From the NCBI GenBank assembly GCA_002293265.1, contig DBCW01000115.1, positions 8,627 through 15,514 of the forward strand: a DNA stretch of 6,888 nt, read 5' to 3'. The stretch's first letter is position 1, and every line of letters begins with the position of its first letter. The notes below the pieces were generated by a model, which ran no database searches, had not been told where the DNA came from, and was given only the letters and a program-made list of their open reading frames with translations. Origin of the DNA: Eggerthellales bacterium UBA948. Its GTDB lineage: Bacteria > Actinomycetota > Coriobacteriia > Coriobacteriales > UBA8131. Positions 1 through 6,759 of the stretch are shown here, piece after piece. Both the position numbers and the translations under genes were made by a program.

Positions 1-755
1 TTGTCCGTACCGGTAATTCCCGCACCAAACCTATAGTTGTAAAAAGACCTTTCAGGTATTCCTAAATATGATATGGCAAAATAACTAAGGACAAAGAACG
101 CGTATAGATCCTGTGCCTTAGGAAACCTTCCATCCTGTATACAGCGAAATGCTTTTTTAATAAGTTTTCCGGAATAGATTTTGTTCCAAATAGAAAATCT
201 GTACGAGCTATTTACGAAACAACCCTCAAAAACATCTTTACCTTCGAGTCGTCCGCTATAAGGTAAAAGCATTCTTTTTAAATTGCCAATTCTCGTAACA
301 TCTGCGTTTTCCGGACATATTACCTTCGTACCAAAATGAACAATGTCAACTTTTTCCTTCTCGATGATCTTATAAAGCTCTTCGCATGCATTTTCATCAA
401 GATAGTCGTCACCATCCATAAACATAACGTATTCACCCGATGCTAAAAGTGCCCCGTCCTTTCGTGCTTGTGATGCACTCTTGTTTTGCTCATATGCGAT
501 TAGTTTTATGCGCTTGTCTTTGATTTCATATTCTCTTGCTATTTCTAAAGACCTGTCCGAAGACGCATCGTCAATAAGTATTATCTCAATCTCTTCCATT
601 GTCTGGTTTACCATGCTTTGAATGCATTCTTCAAGATAATTCTCGACATTCCACACAGGAACCACAATTGACACTTTTGGCGTACTTACCATCTTCTTGT
701 TCTTTTCATCACCTAATCCACTTGATGATTCCTTACTCGCTTCCGCCTTAGCCAC
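1..755 (-). CDS. GT2 family glycosyltransferase, 3' end cut by window edge
   Basis: Cytoplasmic inverting glycosyltransferase (GT-A fold, GT2) that would transfer a sugar from a nucleotide donor to a growing lipid-linked glycan. The first 251 codons are present. The fold starts at PKVSIVVPVWNVE (residues 26-38), followed by the nucleotide-binding DDASSD (62-67), the metal-binding DGDDYL (114-119), RFSIWNKIYS and AQDLYAF, and the visible part ends at YNYRFGAGITGTD. The start is GTG, chosen for AAGGAGG 10 bases upstream. ATG at codon 22 lacks a comparable site. This start gives a 25-residue Lys/Ser/Glu-rich extension before the fold, absent from the paralogue at 5267-6406. The two proteins match at about 80 of 118 positions over the first domain (hand alignment). 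It lies 58 bases after ugd with no terminator between, so is probably co-transcribed with it. Donor and acceptor cannot be read from the sequence. Confidence 0.92.
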   Translation of the reverse strand, partial: MAKAEASKESSSGLGDEKNKKMVSTPKVSIVVPVWNVENYLEECIQSMVNQTMEEIEIILIDDASSDRSLEIAREYEIKDKRIKLIAYEQNKSASQARKDGALLASGEYVMFMDGDDYLDENACEELYKIIEKEKVDIVHFGTKVICPENADVTRIGNLKRMLLPYSGRLEGKDVFEGCFVNSSYRFSIWNKIYSGKLIKKAFRCIQDGRFPKAQDLYAFFVLSYFAISYLGIPERSFYNYRFGAGITGTD

Positions 756-813
756 TTTAGTTATTCCTCCTTGTATTTAATCACCCGGTAATAATCATTC
801 CCCTAGACATGTT

Positions 814-2022
814 CTAAGCCTCGTTAAAAAGATCTCTCGTATAGACCTTATCAGCCACATCAGCCAGATCTTCACTCATGCGGTTAGCAACTATCACATC
901 GGCATCGCTTTTAAATGCTTCAAGATTGCGAGTCACTTTTGAGTGGAAAAACTCTTCTTCTTTCAGGTTTGGCTCGTAAACTATTACTTCTACTCCCTTT
1001 GCCTTGATCCTTTTCATGACACCTTGTATTGAAGAAGAGCGAAAGTTGTCAGATCCTTCTTTCATAATCAGCCGATAAATACCAACAGTTCTTGGCTCTT
1101 TTGCTAAAACCTGCTCGGCGATAAAATCCTTCCTTGTGCTGTTTGAGGCTACAATTGCTGAAATCAAATTGTTTGGAACATCTGAGTAATTTGCAAGTAG
1201 TTGCTTGGTGTCTTTAGGCAAACAATAACCGCCATACCCAAATGAAGGGTTGTTGTAGTGTCCGCCAATACGTGGATCTAGGCAGACCCCATTAATGATG
1301 CTTTCGGTGTCTAATCCACGCGACTCGGCATACGAATCCAGCTCATTGAAAAACGCAATACGCATAGCCAGATAAGTGTTTGCAAAAAGTTTAACCGCCT
1401 CAGCCTCTGTAGACGACGTTACCAGAGTTTTTACCCCTTCATCAAGTGAGCACTCTGCCAAAAGTTCAGCAAACAATTCTGCTTCGGCCATCATAGTGTC
1501 CGTTTGCTCGGGTACACCAACAATAATCCTCGATGGATGAAGCGTGTCATAAACCGCACGTCCTTCTCTAAGGAACTCCGGAGAGAACAGCAGTTTTGTT
1601 TTGGGATTAACCTCTCTCAATTGTTTTAAAAGATCTACTGTATAACCAACCGGAACTGTAGACTTGATCACTATAGTTGCTTCAGGGGCATACTTAGAAA
1701 CGCTCAAAGCAACTTCATACACAGAAGATGTATCAAAGAATCCTCGCTCATCATCATAGTTTGTTGGCGTTGCAATAACCACAAACACAGCTTCCTTGCT
1801 GGCTTTCTCAATATCTAATGTTCCGGTTATCTGTTTTTTTGGAGAGCTAAGATAGTCATTTATATCTGGATCCCCAATAGGCGAAACTCCCCTAAGAATG
1901 CTATCCAGCTTATCTTGGCTCCTATTGACCACCCATATATCTTGAAACTGAGCCATAACAGCTGCAAGAGAAAGACCAACATAACCCGCGCCAATAACCG
2001 CCACTTTTCTGCGTGTTGACAT
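814..2022 (-). CDS. ugd: UDP-glucose 6-dehydrogenase
   Basis: Oxidises UDP-glucose in two steps to UDP-glucuronate, a cytoplasmic precursor for acidic polysaccharides. At 402 residues it is close to the usual short bacterial form (about 390). The N-terminal Rossmann domain has GAGYVG (11-16). The residues that match the known catalytic set are all present: Thr122, Glu149 and Glu153 in FSPEFLREG, Lys211, Asn215, and Cys267 and Asp271 in [11 protein letters not shown] (261-271). The C-terminal domain has the family signature [16 protein letters not shown] (313-328). One oddity is that the acidic residue normally ending strand beta-2, which binds the adenosine ribose, is Asn33, followed by Arg34-Ser35. 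The ATG start is preceded by a moderate site (GATGGGAAG). The gene has its own candidate promoter and palindrome upstream and is followed by the partial GT2 gene. A related nucleotide-sugar dehydrogenase (for example one acting on UDP-N-acetyl sugars) is less likely, given the length and the GIYRL..KSGSDN-type signature. Confidence 0.95.
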   Translation of the reverse strand: MSTRRKVAVIGAGYVGLSLAAVMAQFQDIWVVNRSQDKLDSILRGVSPIGDPDINDYLSSPKKQITGTLDIEKASKEAVFVVIATPTNYDDERGFFDTSSVYEVALSVSKYAPEATIVIKSTVPVGYTVDLLKQLREVNPKTKLLFSPEFLREGRAVYDTLHPSRIIVGVPEQTDTMMAEAELFAELLAECSLDEGVKTLVTSSTEAEAVKLFANTYLAMRIAFFNELDSYAESRGLDTESIINGVCLDPRIGGHYNNPSFGYGGYCLPKDTKQLLANYSDVPNNLISAIVASNSTRKDFIAEQVLAKEPRTVGIYRLIMKEGSDNFRSSSIQGVMKRIKAKGVEVIVYEPNLKEEEFFHSKVTRNLEAFKSDADVIVANRMSEDLADVADKVYTRDLFNEA

Positions 2023-2051
2023 TTTTGACTTCCCATCTTATAAAATGCACT

Positions 2052-2089
2052 AACATATTATGTTCCCCACCTCAGCCATGTCGAACATA
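2052..2089. repeat. AACATA/TATGTT palindrome plus third half-site, possible operator
   Basis: AACATA-T-TATGTT (2052-2064) is a perfect 13-base odd palindrome that covers the candidate ugd -10 box. A third copy of the half-site, AACATA at 2084-2089, sits at the -35 box. The outer pair TATGTTC (2059-2065) and GAACATA (2083-2089) form a second inverted repeat with 7-base arms. A further 6-base pair, CTCAGC/GCTGAG, nests at 2071-2096. Position over the promoter suggests a repressor site. The regulator is unknown. Confidence 0.4.
2057..2084 (-). promoter_or_regulatory. candidate promoter of ugd
   Basis: Read on the minus strand: TCGACA (-35, 2084-2079), 16-base spacer, CATAAT (-10, 2062-2057). 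Each box is one base from consensus. Transcription would begin near 2050, giving a leader of about 28 bases with the ribosome site. The 282-base gap between the pyruvyl-transferase gene and ugd contains this promoter, a palindrome and a shared box. I see no gene in it and no convincing terminator. Confidence 0.4.
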
Positions 2090-2141
2090 TGCTGAGTTTA
2101 TTGCTTATTTGTCAGGAAATTCCCAGATATTTAACTATTGC

Positions 2142-2155
2142 ATTGTACAACAGGA
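2142..2155 (-). repeat. shared upstream box, ugd copy
   Basis: On the minus strand this reads TCCTGTTGTACAAT, directly followed by GCAA. It matches 13 of 14 bases with the box at 6447-6460 upstream of the GT2 gene. The TACAAT end resembles a -10 element, but no good -35 is correctly spaced. It lies 120 bases before the ugd start. Confidence 0.35.
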
Positions 2156-2304
2156 CAATAATAAAGTTTGCGTATCCCCATCATTTTTAGTAAATGAGAT
2201 TTAAAAGTTCAGCTTTTGCGTTGCATGCTGGTAAGACTGTCCGGAAACCTTGTGTCTAACCCAAGTTGTCATTCCCGCACATCACAATGCCTCGTCCTAA
2301 CAAA

Positions 2305-3507
2305 TCACTGAAATAACTTAATGTATTCTTCTTTGGACTCTTTTGCCAACACTCGTGATTTCTTTGAAAGCTTTTTTCTTAGATAAGGCTTGTTAACTAA
2401 ATATGTCACTCTTTTGCAGATAGTTTCAATATCCTCTTTGTTATCTAGTGGAGCAGGAAAGACCTTTGCATCTTTGTAGCAGTCATCAAAATACATATAA
2501 AAAGCCTCGCTCTTGTGGCTATTGCTGGTTAACATAATACACGGCGTTCCACCAAGAGAGGCTATAATAGAGGGATGAAATCTGCCGCTGATAAAAACCT
2601 CTGCATGAGCTAAGATCCAAGAAAGAAGCAAGAAATTATTGTTAGGTGAGATTAGTGCACAATCACTCTTCGCAGCAATAGCCTCGAGATACTTTTCCTG
2701 GCAGGTTTTTACGATCAATACGTTATGTCCTTGTTCTTTAAGCTTTCTTATGAGAATGCAGTATGCTTCAATATGACCGTCTTCACTAACTCCATACATG
2801 CGTTTATTAAAAATTGAGGAGCCGGATATTGCTATATACGGTCTACTTAAATCTATCTTGCCAAGATCAAAACTGCTTTCCGGAAACGGTAAAAACATAT
2901 CGCCGGAGAGTGCTGTAGCATTCTTCCTTGTATCTGAAAAAACCTCCGGATAACTGAGGCTGAATTCAAAAAGCGCTTCAGGTATGTATCTAACAACGTG
3001 CCCTCCCCCATTAGTGATATTTAGTTTAGCAAATTTACATGACAACTTATCGCGAACTACAAATTCATCCAAGAATTGTAGAACCTCTTTAAATTCACTG
3101 AGTTTATTATGGTTTATATTTCCTGTGACTCCCGGTGAAGCAATTGAGTTTATGTAAAAGGTTTTACATCCACACATTTTCGCCCATTTGATCATTGCAA
3201 AGTGAAAATTAAGTTCCTGCCTGTCGGGAGTCATGAATATTAATGATCCTTCCCCGTTTAAGATCATGTAATCAGCCTCCATAAGAAATTTTTTCATAGC
3301 CAGCACTGCCTCATTGGTGCTTTCATCGAAGGCATTAGCCATTTGATCATATCTAAGGTTTCGGTCTGTTAGAAGCGCGAAGTCATTATCGAAACACGTA
3401 GTTACTTCAATGGAACTTTGGCTAAGAATATGCATAAAGGCTTTACATGTCGTTCTGGCACCAAGATTAGTGCGCTCTTTACGATCAAGAAATACTGCCT
3501 TTTTCAT
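2305..3507 (-). CDS. polysaccharide pyruvyl transferase family protein (divergent)
   Basis: Probable member of PF04230, the family of CsaB and WcaK, whose characterised members move pyruvate from phosphoenolpyruvate onto a sugar as a ketal, adding negative charge to a surface glycan. It has 400 residues, no signal peptide and no membrane helix, so is cytoplasmic. Family marks are LNGEGSLIF (83-91), VVRDKLS (150-156), the start of the second Rossmann-like half at YIAISGS (224-230), and the signature SGRFHPSIIASLGGTP (307-322) followed by SNSHKSEAF (328-336). The N-terminal Gly-Asn-x-Gly-Asp loop of typical members is replaced by RTNLGARTT (12-20), so the substrate or even the reaction may differ. 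The ATG start has GGAGG 7 bases upstream. The gap of 15 bases from the preceding pyruvyl-transferase-family gene implies co-transcription and probably coupled translation. Family assignment is firm; pyruvyl transfer itself is inferred. Confidence 0.85.
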   Translation of the reverse strand: MKKAVFLDRKERTNLGARTTCKAFMHILSQSSIEVTTCFDNDFALLTDRNLRYDQMANAFDESTNEAVLAMKKFLMEADYMILNGEGSLIFMTPDRQELNFHFAMIKWAKMCGCKTFYINSIASPGVTGNINHNKLSEFKEVLQFLDEFVVRDKLSCKFAKLNITNGGGHVVRYIPEALFEFSLSYPEVFSDTRKNATALSGDMFLPFPESSFDLGKIDLSRPYIAISGSSIFNKRMYGVSEDGHIEAYCILIRKLKEQGHNVLIVKTCQEKYLEAIAAKSDCALISPNNNFLLLSWILAHAEVFISGRFHPSIIASLGGTPCIMLTSNSHKSEAFYMYFDDCYKDAKVFPAPLDNKEDIETICKRVTYLVNKPYLRKKLSKKSRVLAKESKEEYIKLFQ

Positions 3508-3522
3508 ATGTGTTCCTCCGTT

Positions 3523-5055
3523 TTATCTACGATCAATAAGTTCCAACGAACGCAAATTGTCCGTGGTAATGTTCCATAGCTCATTTTTTGCTTGCTCAAT
3601 TTCTTGTATAACCTGCTCGCGATTTTCTAGCATGTTTTTAGCAGTTTTGTTGAGCTTCTCCTCAAAATTCGGATCCATCACGTCTACGCCCCATTCAGGA
3701 TGACCCACGTCTTCTAAAAACCAAGCAAGTTTGTCGTGCGATATTATGCTTAATGTTGGGGTTCCGCAGCCAAATGGTATTAACTGCGCGTGTCCGCGCA
3801 TTGCAAGCAGCAGAGCCGGCGAGCTATATATCTCCAAAAACCTATCCATACTCATGTCTTCATACAGAGCAACTATTTCATACTCTAGTTTTTCTGCATC
3901 TAAATACGGCAGCATGTTTTTGTCGGTACGCGTATGTACAAAGTATTTAATTTCGTAGTCTTTTGAAAGCACTTTTAATGTTTTTGCCAAGGCTGTAAGA
4001 ATTTCTTCTTTCTTGTCGCCAAACCGCATATCTTCTCTATCAAATGCACAATTCATGGCAATGAACGGTTTTTCCGCTTTTATATTTGGCATTTTGTATA
4101 TTCTTGAAAGCACAGTGGTTGCACATGGATGAAATGTGACCTTTTCCTTTAGGTCTTCTCTAAGGTATTTTTGAATTGCAGAAACTGATCCTCGGTTTCG
4201 CATCCCAAAAATAGTCGATCGCTCTACAACACAGTTGATGTTTTCGTAAAACACTTCATCAAAGTCTTCTTGTCCTCTAAATCGGTTATATCCAAGTCCT
4301 AAACAATAAAGAGGTACCTTTACTTTATCTAGTTGGTTTATAGAGACCGGCCACTGCCAATTAGAGATATCGTTCCTGTTAGTATCTTTTAAGAACAGCC
4401 CTCCACCACCAACAAAAAGTCCGTTGGTTTTATTTACAAGCATCACAGCGTCATCATCAAGTTCTAGACGTACATTTCTGTCAACCCAATTGCATGGAAC
4501 ACCGGTTGTTTTAATAATGGAGTCTCTTAAGGACTTAACTAATAGATTGTCGCCGGTATTACCAACATAAAATGCAGAAAAGTGCGCATAGCTGTTTTTT
4601 GCCAAGGATTCTATCCTGCTGTTTGTGTCATTAAAACTGTTTTGTCTTTTTTGCTCACTATTCTCATTTGCTTTTGTTAGTGCGGCGATGCTCTCGATGT
4701 TTTTTTGATTAATGTTCTCTATTTTACCAATCACTTGACTGCCATTATCTTCAATGGCTGTCTTGAAAGCTGCTGCTTGATCAGAGCTTTTTTCTTCTAT
4801 AATGCGCCTTAATTGTTCATCAAGTCTTTTTTCGATTTGCGCAAAGTATTCTTCCATGGTTTCTTTATTAGCGGTTAAAGCACTGATTTTTTCGCTTAGG
4901 CCATCTATTGTTTTGCTCAGATCTTTGTTTTGCTGAGATATATTTCTCAATGCAATTTTTGTTGAGTTTAACATTACCTTTTTCCCAAATATTTTTAGTA
5001 TGTAACCGCTTTCGCTATATTGCAGCCCAAGCAGTTTGCGGATCATCTTCTTCAA
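3523..5055 (-). CDS. coiled-coil polysaccharide pyruvyl transferase family protein
   Basis: About 510 residues, against roughly 350-400 for usual PF04230 proteins; the excess is N-terminal. A short basic segment (IRKLLGL...ILKIFGKKV) is followed by a long charged, Leu/Ile-spaced, Gln/Glu/Lys-rich stretch (about 35-150) that looks like coiled coil. The catalytic fold then begins with YVGNTGDNLL (about 163-172), FVGGGGLFL (214-222) and LGLGYNRF, and ends with the signature MRGHAQLIPFGCGTP (419-433). Its likely role is adding pyruvate ketal, or a related group, to a surface glycan in the cytoplasm, with the coiled coil serving oligomerisation or docking. The start is set at TTG (5055) because GGAGG lies 5 bases before it. 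A GTG at 5067 (four codons longer) has no ribosome site, and ATG at 5046 would need a 14-base spacer. No transmembrane helix is evident. It overlaps in function with the next gene, but the two are only distantly similar. Confidence 0.86.
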   Translation of the reverse strand: MKKMIRKLLGLQYSESGYILKIFGKKVMLNSTKIALRNISQQNKDLSKTIDGLSEKISALTANKETMEEYFAQIEKRLDEQLRRIIEEKSSDQAAAFKTAIEDNGSQVIGKIENINQKNIESIAALTKANENSEQKRQNSFNDTNSRIESLAKNSYAHFSAFYVGNTGDNLLVKSLRDSIIKTTGVPCNWVDRNVRLELDDDAVMLVNKTNGLFVGGGGLFLKDTNRNDISNWQWPVSINQLDKVKVPLYCLGLGYNRFRGQEDFDEVFYENINCVVERSTIFGMRNRGSVSAIQKYLREDLKEKVTFHPCATTVLSRIYKMPNIKAEKPFIAMNCAFDREDMRFGDKKEEILTALAKTLKVLSKDYEIKYFVHTRTDKNMLPYLDAEKLEYEIVALYEDMSMDRFLEIYSSPALLLAMRGHAQLIPFGCGTPTLSIISHDKLAWFLEDVGHPEWGVDVMDPNFEEKLNKTAKNMLENREQVIQEIEQAKNELWNITTDNLRSLELIDRR

Positions 5056-5060
5056 TGTTG

Positions 5061-5065
5061 CCTCC
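5061..5065 (-). promoter_or_regulatory. ribosome binding site that decides a TTG start
   Basis: GGAGG within AGGTGGAGG on the minus strand. It sits 5 bases before TTG at 5055 and overlaps the in-frame GTG at 5067. Starting at the GTG would place this strong site inside the gene and leave only CTATTAG upstream, so TTG is preferred. Confidence 0.55.
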
Positions 5066-5107
5066 ACCTAATAGTCGGAGAATTGCACTGTGCTTTTCAA
5101 TTAGCTA

Positions 5108-5137
5108 ATTACACAACAACCAATATGGGTATCGCAA
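5108..5137 (-). promoter_or_regulatory. candidate promoter for the pyruvyl transferase pair
   Basis: Minus strand: TTGCGA (-35, 5137-5132), 18-base spacer, TGTAAT (-10, 5113-5108). It matches consensus at 4 and 5 of 6 positions. It would start transcripts about 45 bases before the TTG start. A second -10-like TATTAT followed by GCAA lies at 5181-5176. The evidence is pattern only. Confidence 0.3.
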
Positions 5138-5143
5138 AATGAC

Positions 5144-5177
5144 TTTATGCATAAATGTTGCATGTATTAACTTGCAT
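5144..5177. repeat. TTTATGCATAAA palindrome with TGCAT repeats
   Basis: A perfect 12-base palindrome, TTTATGCATAAA (5144-5155), opens a cluster of three TGCAT words beginning at 5148, 5159 and 5173. It lies in the 211-base gap between the GT2 gene and the coiled-coil pyruvyl transferase gene, just upstream of the candidate promoter. This could be a regulator site, or chance in A+T-rich DNA. The rest of the gap shows no credible gene. Confidence 0.35.
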
Positions 5178-5245
5178 AATACAGTTTCATCATACAATAT
5201 TCTATAGTCTCCTCTGATGGAGTTGGATTGGGTTACTTATTTACT

Positions 5246-5257
5246 TGGCAATTGCCA
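5246..5257. repeat. TGGCAATTGCCA palindrome after GT2 stop
   Basis: A perfect 12-base palindrome nine bases beyond the TAA of the GT2 gene. It has no loop and no following T run, so it is not a standard terminator. It could be a protein-binding site, or a weak hairpin at the mRNA 3' side. Confidence 0.35.
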
Positions 5258-5266
5258 TATCTTGTT

Positions 5267-6406
5267 TTAAGGTTTTTTCTTAAGCCATCTTATTGGGCTT
5301 GTTAACAATTTGCCTAATCGATATGAACTTGAGTGTACTATTCTACTGTTTTTTTTGCGCTCCAGTTTTAGCTGCTCAGTGAGCGCATGTTGCTCCCTTT
5401 GAAGCTCGGCTATTTCCTTTTTGCAGCTGTTAATCTTTTTTGCAATACTCTTCCGTTCGTTATAGTATCTGGAGTATAGAGAAGCAGCGAGCTCATCGGC
5501 GTGCCAGCTTTTAGCAAGCAAGTCAAAACCTTGCGCAGAGTGCTCTTCTTTGAGGCATTGATACCAGTTTCTTACACACTCGTTAATTAGGTCTATTCGA
5601 ATGCTGTTTACGGTATCGTGATCTTCGCTTGTGCCGTGCTTGCTATTAAACGCTGCAATTGCATCTGCAACTTTAGCTTGAGTGCAAAACCTTTCAAACT
5701 CGTTGATGGTGATAGTGTTTTTACCTGTTATGCCGGCACCAAACCGATAGTTGTAGTAAACCTTATCCGGCACACCGCAGTAAGAAACCGCGAAAAAGCA
5801 AAGTGCGTAAAACGCATACAGATCCTGCGCTTTTGGATAGCATCCGTCATCAAGATGCTCAAACGCTTTTTTGCATAACTCAGCAGAGTATATTTTGTTC
5901 CAAATTGAGAACCGATACTTCTTCTCGACAAAACATCCTTTAAAAACATCTTTGTCGTATAGTTTTCCGTCAAACGGCAACAAGAGTTTTCGTACGTTTT
6001 TGATATTATTTTCTGAAGTGCTGCCGAGATTTATTAAGCTGGTTCCAAAATGAACCATATCTACTTTCTCTAAGCTGATAATCTCGTAAAGTTCTTCGCA
6101 TGCATTAAGCTCAAGATAATCATCGCCATCAAGAAACATGACGTATTGCCCAAAAGCCTGCATTACACCATCTTTTCTGGCTTGAAAAGCACTCTTGTTT
6201 TGCTTGTAGCTAATAAGTTTTATGCGGCTATCTGCATCTGCGTATTCTTGGGCAATTTGCAGCGAGCCATCTGTCGAAGCATCATCAACAAGTATTATTT
6301 CGATGTCGCGTAGAGTTTGTTTGACTGCACTTTTTATGCACTCGTCCAAGTACTCCTCGACATTGTATATGGGGATAACTATCGACACTTTAGGATGTTC
6401 AGTCAT
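5267..6406 (-). CDS. GT2 family glycosyltransferase with C-terminal coiled coil
   Basis: Cytoplasmic inverting glycosyltransferase for surface glycan assembly, 379 residues from the ATG at 6406. The GT-A domain begins at PKVSIVIPIYNVEEYL (5-20). It carries VDDASTDGS (40-48), the metal-binding DGDDYL (93-98) and KAQDLYAF (192-199), where the Asp may be the catalytic base. After the family region ending in YNYRFGAGITG comes a helical segment, then a Lys/Glu/Gln-rich coiled coil (about 316-353). The protein ends in the basic amphipathic tail SSSYRLGKLLTSPIRWLK, a kind of tail seen on polysaccharide glycosyltransferases and possibly membrane-contacting. A GTG two codons upstream (6412) is the alternative start; neither has a strong ribosome site. 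It is a close paralogue of the partial gene at 1-755 and is the first minus-strand gene of the locus. The sugar specificity is not deducible. Confidence 0.93.
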   Translation of the reverse strand: MTEHPKVSIVIPIYNVEEYLDECIKSAVKQTLRDIEIILVDDASTDGSLQIAQEYADADSRIKLISYKQNKSAFQARKDGVMQAFGQYVMFLDGDDYLELNACEELYEIISLEKVDMVHFGTSLINLGSTSENNIKNVRKLLLPFDGKLYDKDVFKGCFVEKKYRFSIWNKIYSAELCKKAFEHLDDGCYPKAQDLYAFYALCFFAVSYCGVPDKVYYNYRFGAGITGKNTITINEFERFCTQAKVADAIAAFNSKHGTSEDHDTVNSIRIDLINECVRNWYQCLKEEHSAQGFDLLAKSWHADELAASLYSRYYNERKSIAKKINSCKKEIAELQREQHALTEQLKLERKKNSRIVHSSSYRLGKLLTSPIRWLKKKP

Positions 6407-6446
6407 CAGCACTCATCTTCAGTTAACTTTCTTTGCATTATGTGCA

Positions 6447-6460
6447 ATTGTACATCAGGA
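6447..6460 (-). repeat. shared upstream box, GT2 copy
   Basis: Minus strand TCCTGATGTACAAT, followed by TGCA, 41 bases before the ATG. It matches 13 of 14 bases with the box upstream of ugd, and both have CTTTA a few bases before. The TACAAT end could be the -10 of the GT2 promoter, with TTGCAC 19 bases before it, a poor -35. An inverted repeat TTGCA-TTATG-TGCAA (6433-6447) adjoins it. Confidence 0.35.
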
Positions 6461-6523
6461 TTAAAGGCATCGTGCAAGGTAAAAGAAAACAAGATTGCAT
6501 AAGCTTTTTACTTTATATATAAC

Positions 6524-6552
6524 TTGCTAGTTTTTTCCTTATATCGTATTAT
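6524..6552 (+). promoter_or_regulatory. candidate promoter of the 40-residue gene
   Basis: TTGCTA (6524-6529), 17-base spacer, TATTAT (6547-6552). The boxes match consensus at 4 and 5 of 6 positions. Predicted start is near 6559, leaving a leader of about 58 bases before the small gene. It lies in the divergent gap between the GT2 gene and the small gene, which holds no other gene I can support. Confidence 0.4.
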
Positions 6553-6617
6553 CATATATGTGCGGTGTTCGTTGTCGGGTACGCTTCTTTATATCCTAAA
6601 TAGAGAGGGGAACCCTT

Positions 6618-6740
6618 ATGATTTCAATAACACTTTTTCTAGCCGCAATTGCCAATATCTATCTGGCAATTCGTGCGCTAACTAAAGACCTGAAAGTATG
6701 GCAACGATTGCGTAGGAAACACGAGAGCCGCATGAAATAG
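6618..6740 (+). CDS. small single-helix membrane protein, unknown function
   Basis: An ATG-to-TAG frame of 40 residues, the only supported gene on the plus strand. GAGAGGGG lies 7 bases before the ATG, a good ribosome site, and the stop codon sits within an intrinsic terminator, so this looks like a complete one-gene transcription unit. Residues 2-18 (ISITLFLAAIANIYLAI) form a hydrophobic helix. The remaining 22 residues are strongly basic, with nine Lys/Arg against two acidic residues, and end in RRKHESRMK. I do not recognise a family. One-helix peptides with charged tails include type I toxins of the Fst and TxpA kinds and other small regulatory membrane proteins. A minus-strand promoter and structured RNA just downstream fit an antisense-controlled toxin, but no sequence motif of those families is present. 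It is divergent from the glycan genes and need not be related to them. Confidence 0.55.
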   Translation: MISITLFLAAIANIYLAIRALTKDLKVWQRLRRKHESRMK

Positions 6741-6758
6741 CGGCTCTCAAAACTTTTT
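6723..6758 (+). terminator. intrinsic terminator overlapping the small gene's stop
   Basis: Perfect 9-base stem GAGAGCCGC (6723-6731) with GCGGCTCTC (6740-6748), 8-base loop ATGAAATA, then AAAAC and five T (6754-6758). The last codons of the small gene form the 5' arm and loop, and the stop codon ends on the first base of the 3' arm. On the minus strand no T run follows, so it works in the plus direction only. Confidence 0.85.
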
Positions 6759-6759
6759 A

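Noticed and set aside
2071..2120. CTCAGC/GCTGAG hairpin followed by T-rich DNA on the plus strand, as a terminator
   Set aside because: The stem is short and imperfect, the T tract is interrupted, and no plus-strand gene ends here.
2013..2204. Plus-strand frame of 63 residues overlapping the ugd start
   Set aside because: It has no ribosome site, is odd in composition, and covers the ugd promoter region; it is better explained as chance.
3410..3958. Plus-strand frames of 65-97 residues within the pyruvyl transferase genes
   Set aside because: They are antisense shadows of well-supported genes, with Cys/Ser/Phe-rich translations and no ribosome sites.
5160..5200. Minus-strand mini-frame of eight codons (MMKLYYAS) upstream of the pyruvyl transferase gene
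   Set aside because: GAGGAG is too far upstream, and no attenuator-like hairpin pair follows; nothing supports a leader peptide.
6399..6416. Five-codon frame ATG...TGA overlapping the GT2 start
   Set aside because: Short overlapping frames like this are common by chance, and no ribosome site is visible for it.
5618..6502. Several 60-86 residue frames overlapping the GT2 gene on both strands
   Set aside because: They are shadows of the GT2 gene; its motifs are intact in one frame with no frameshift.
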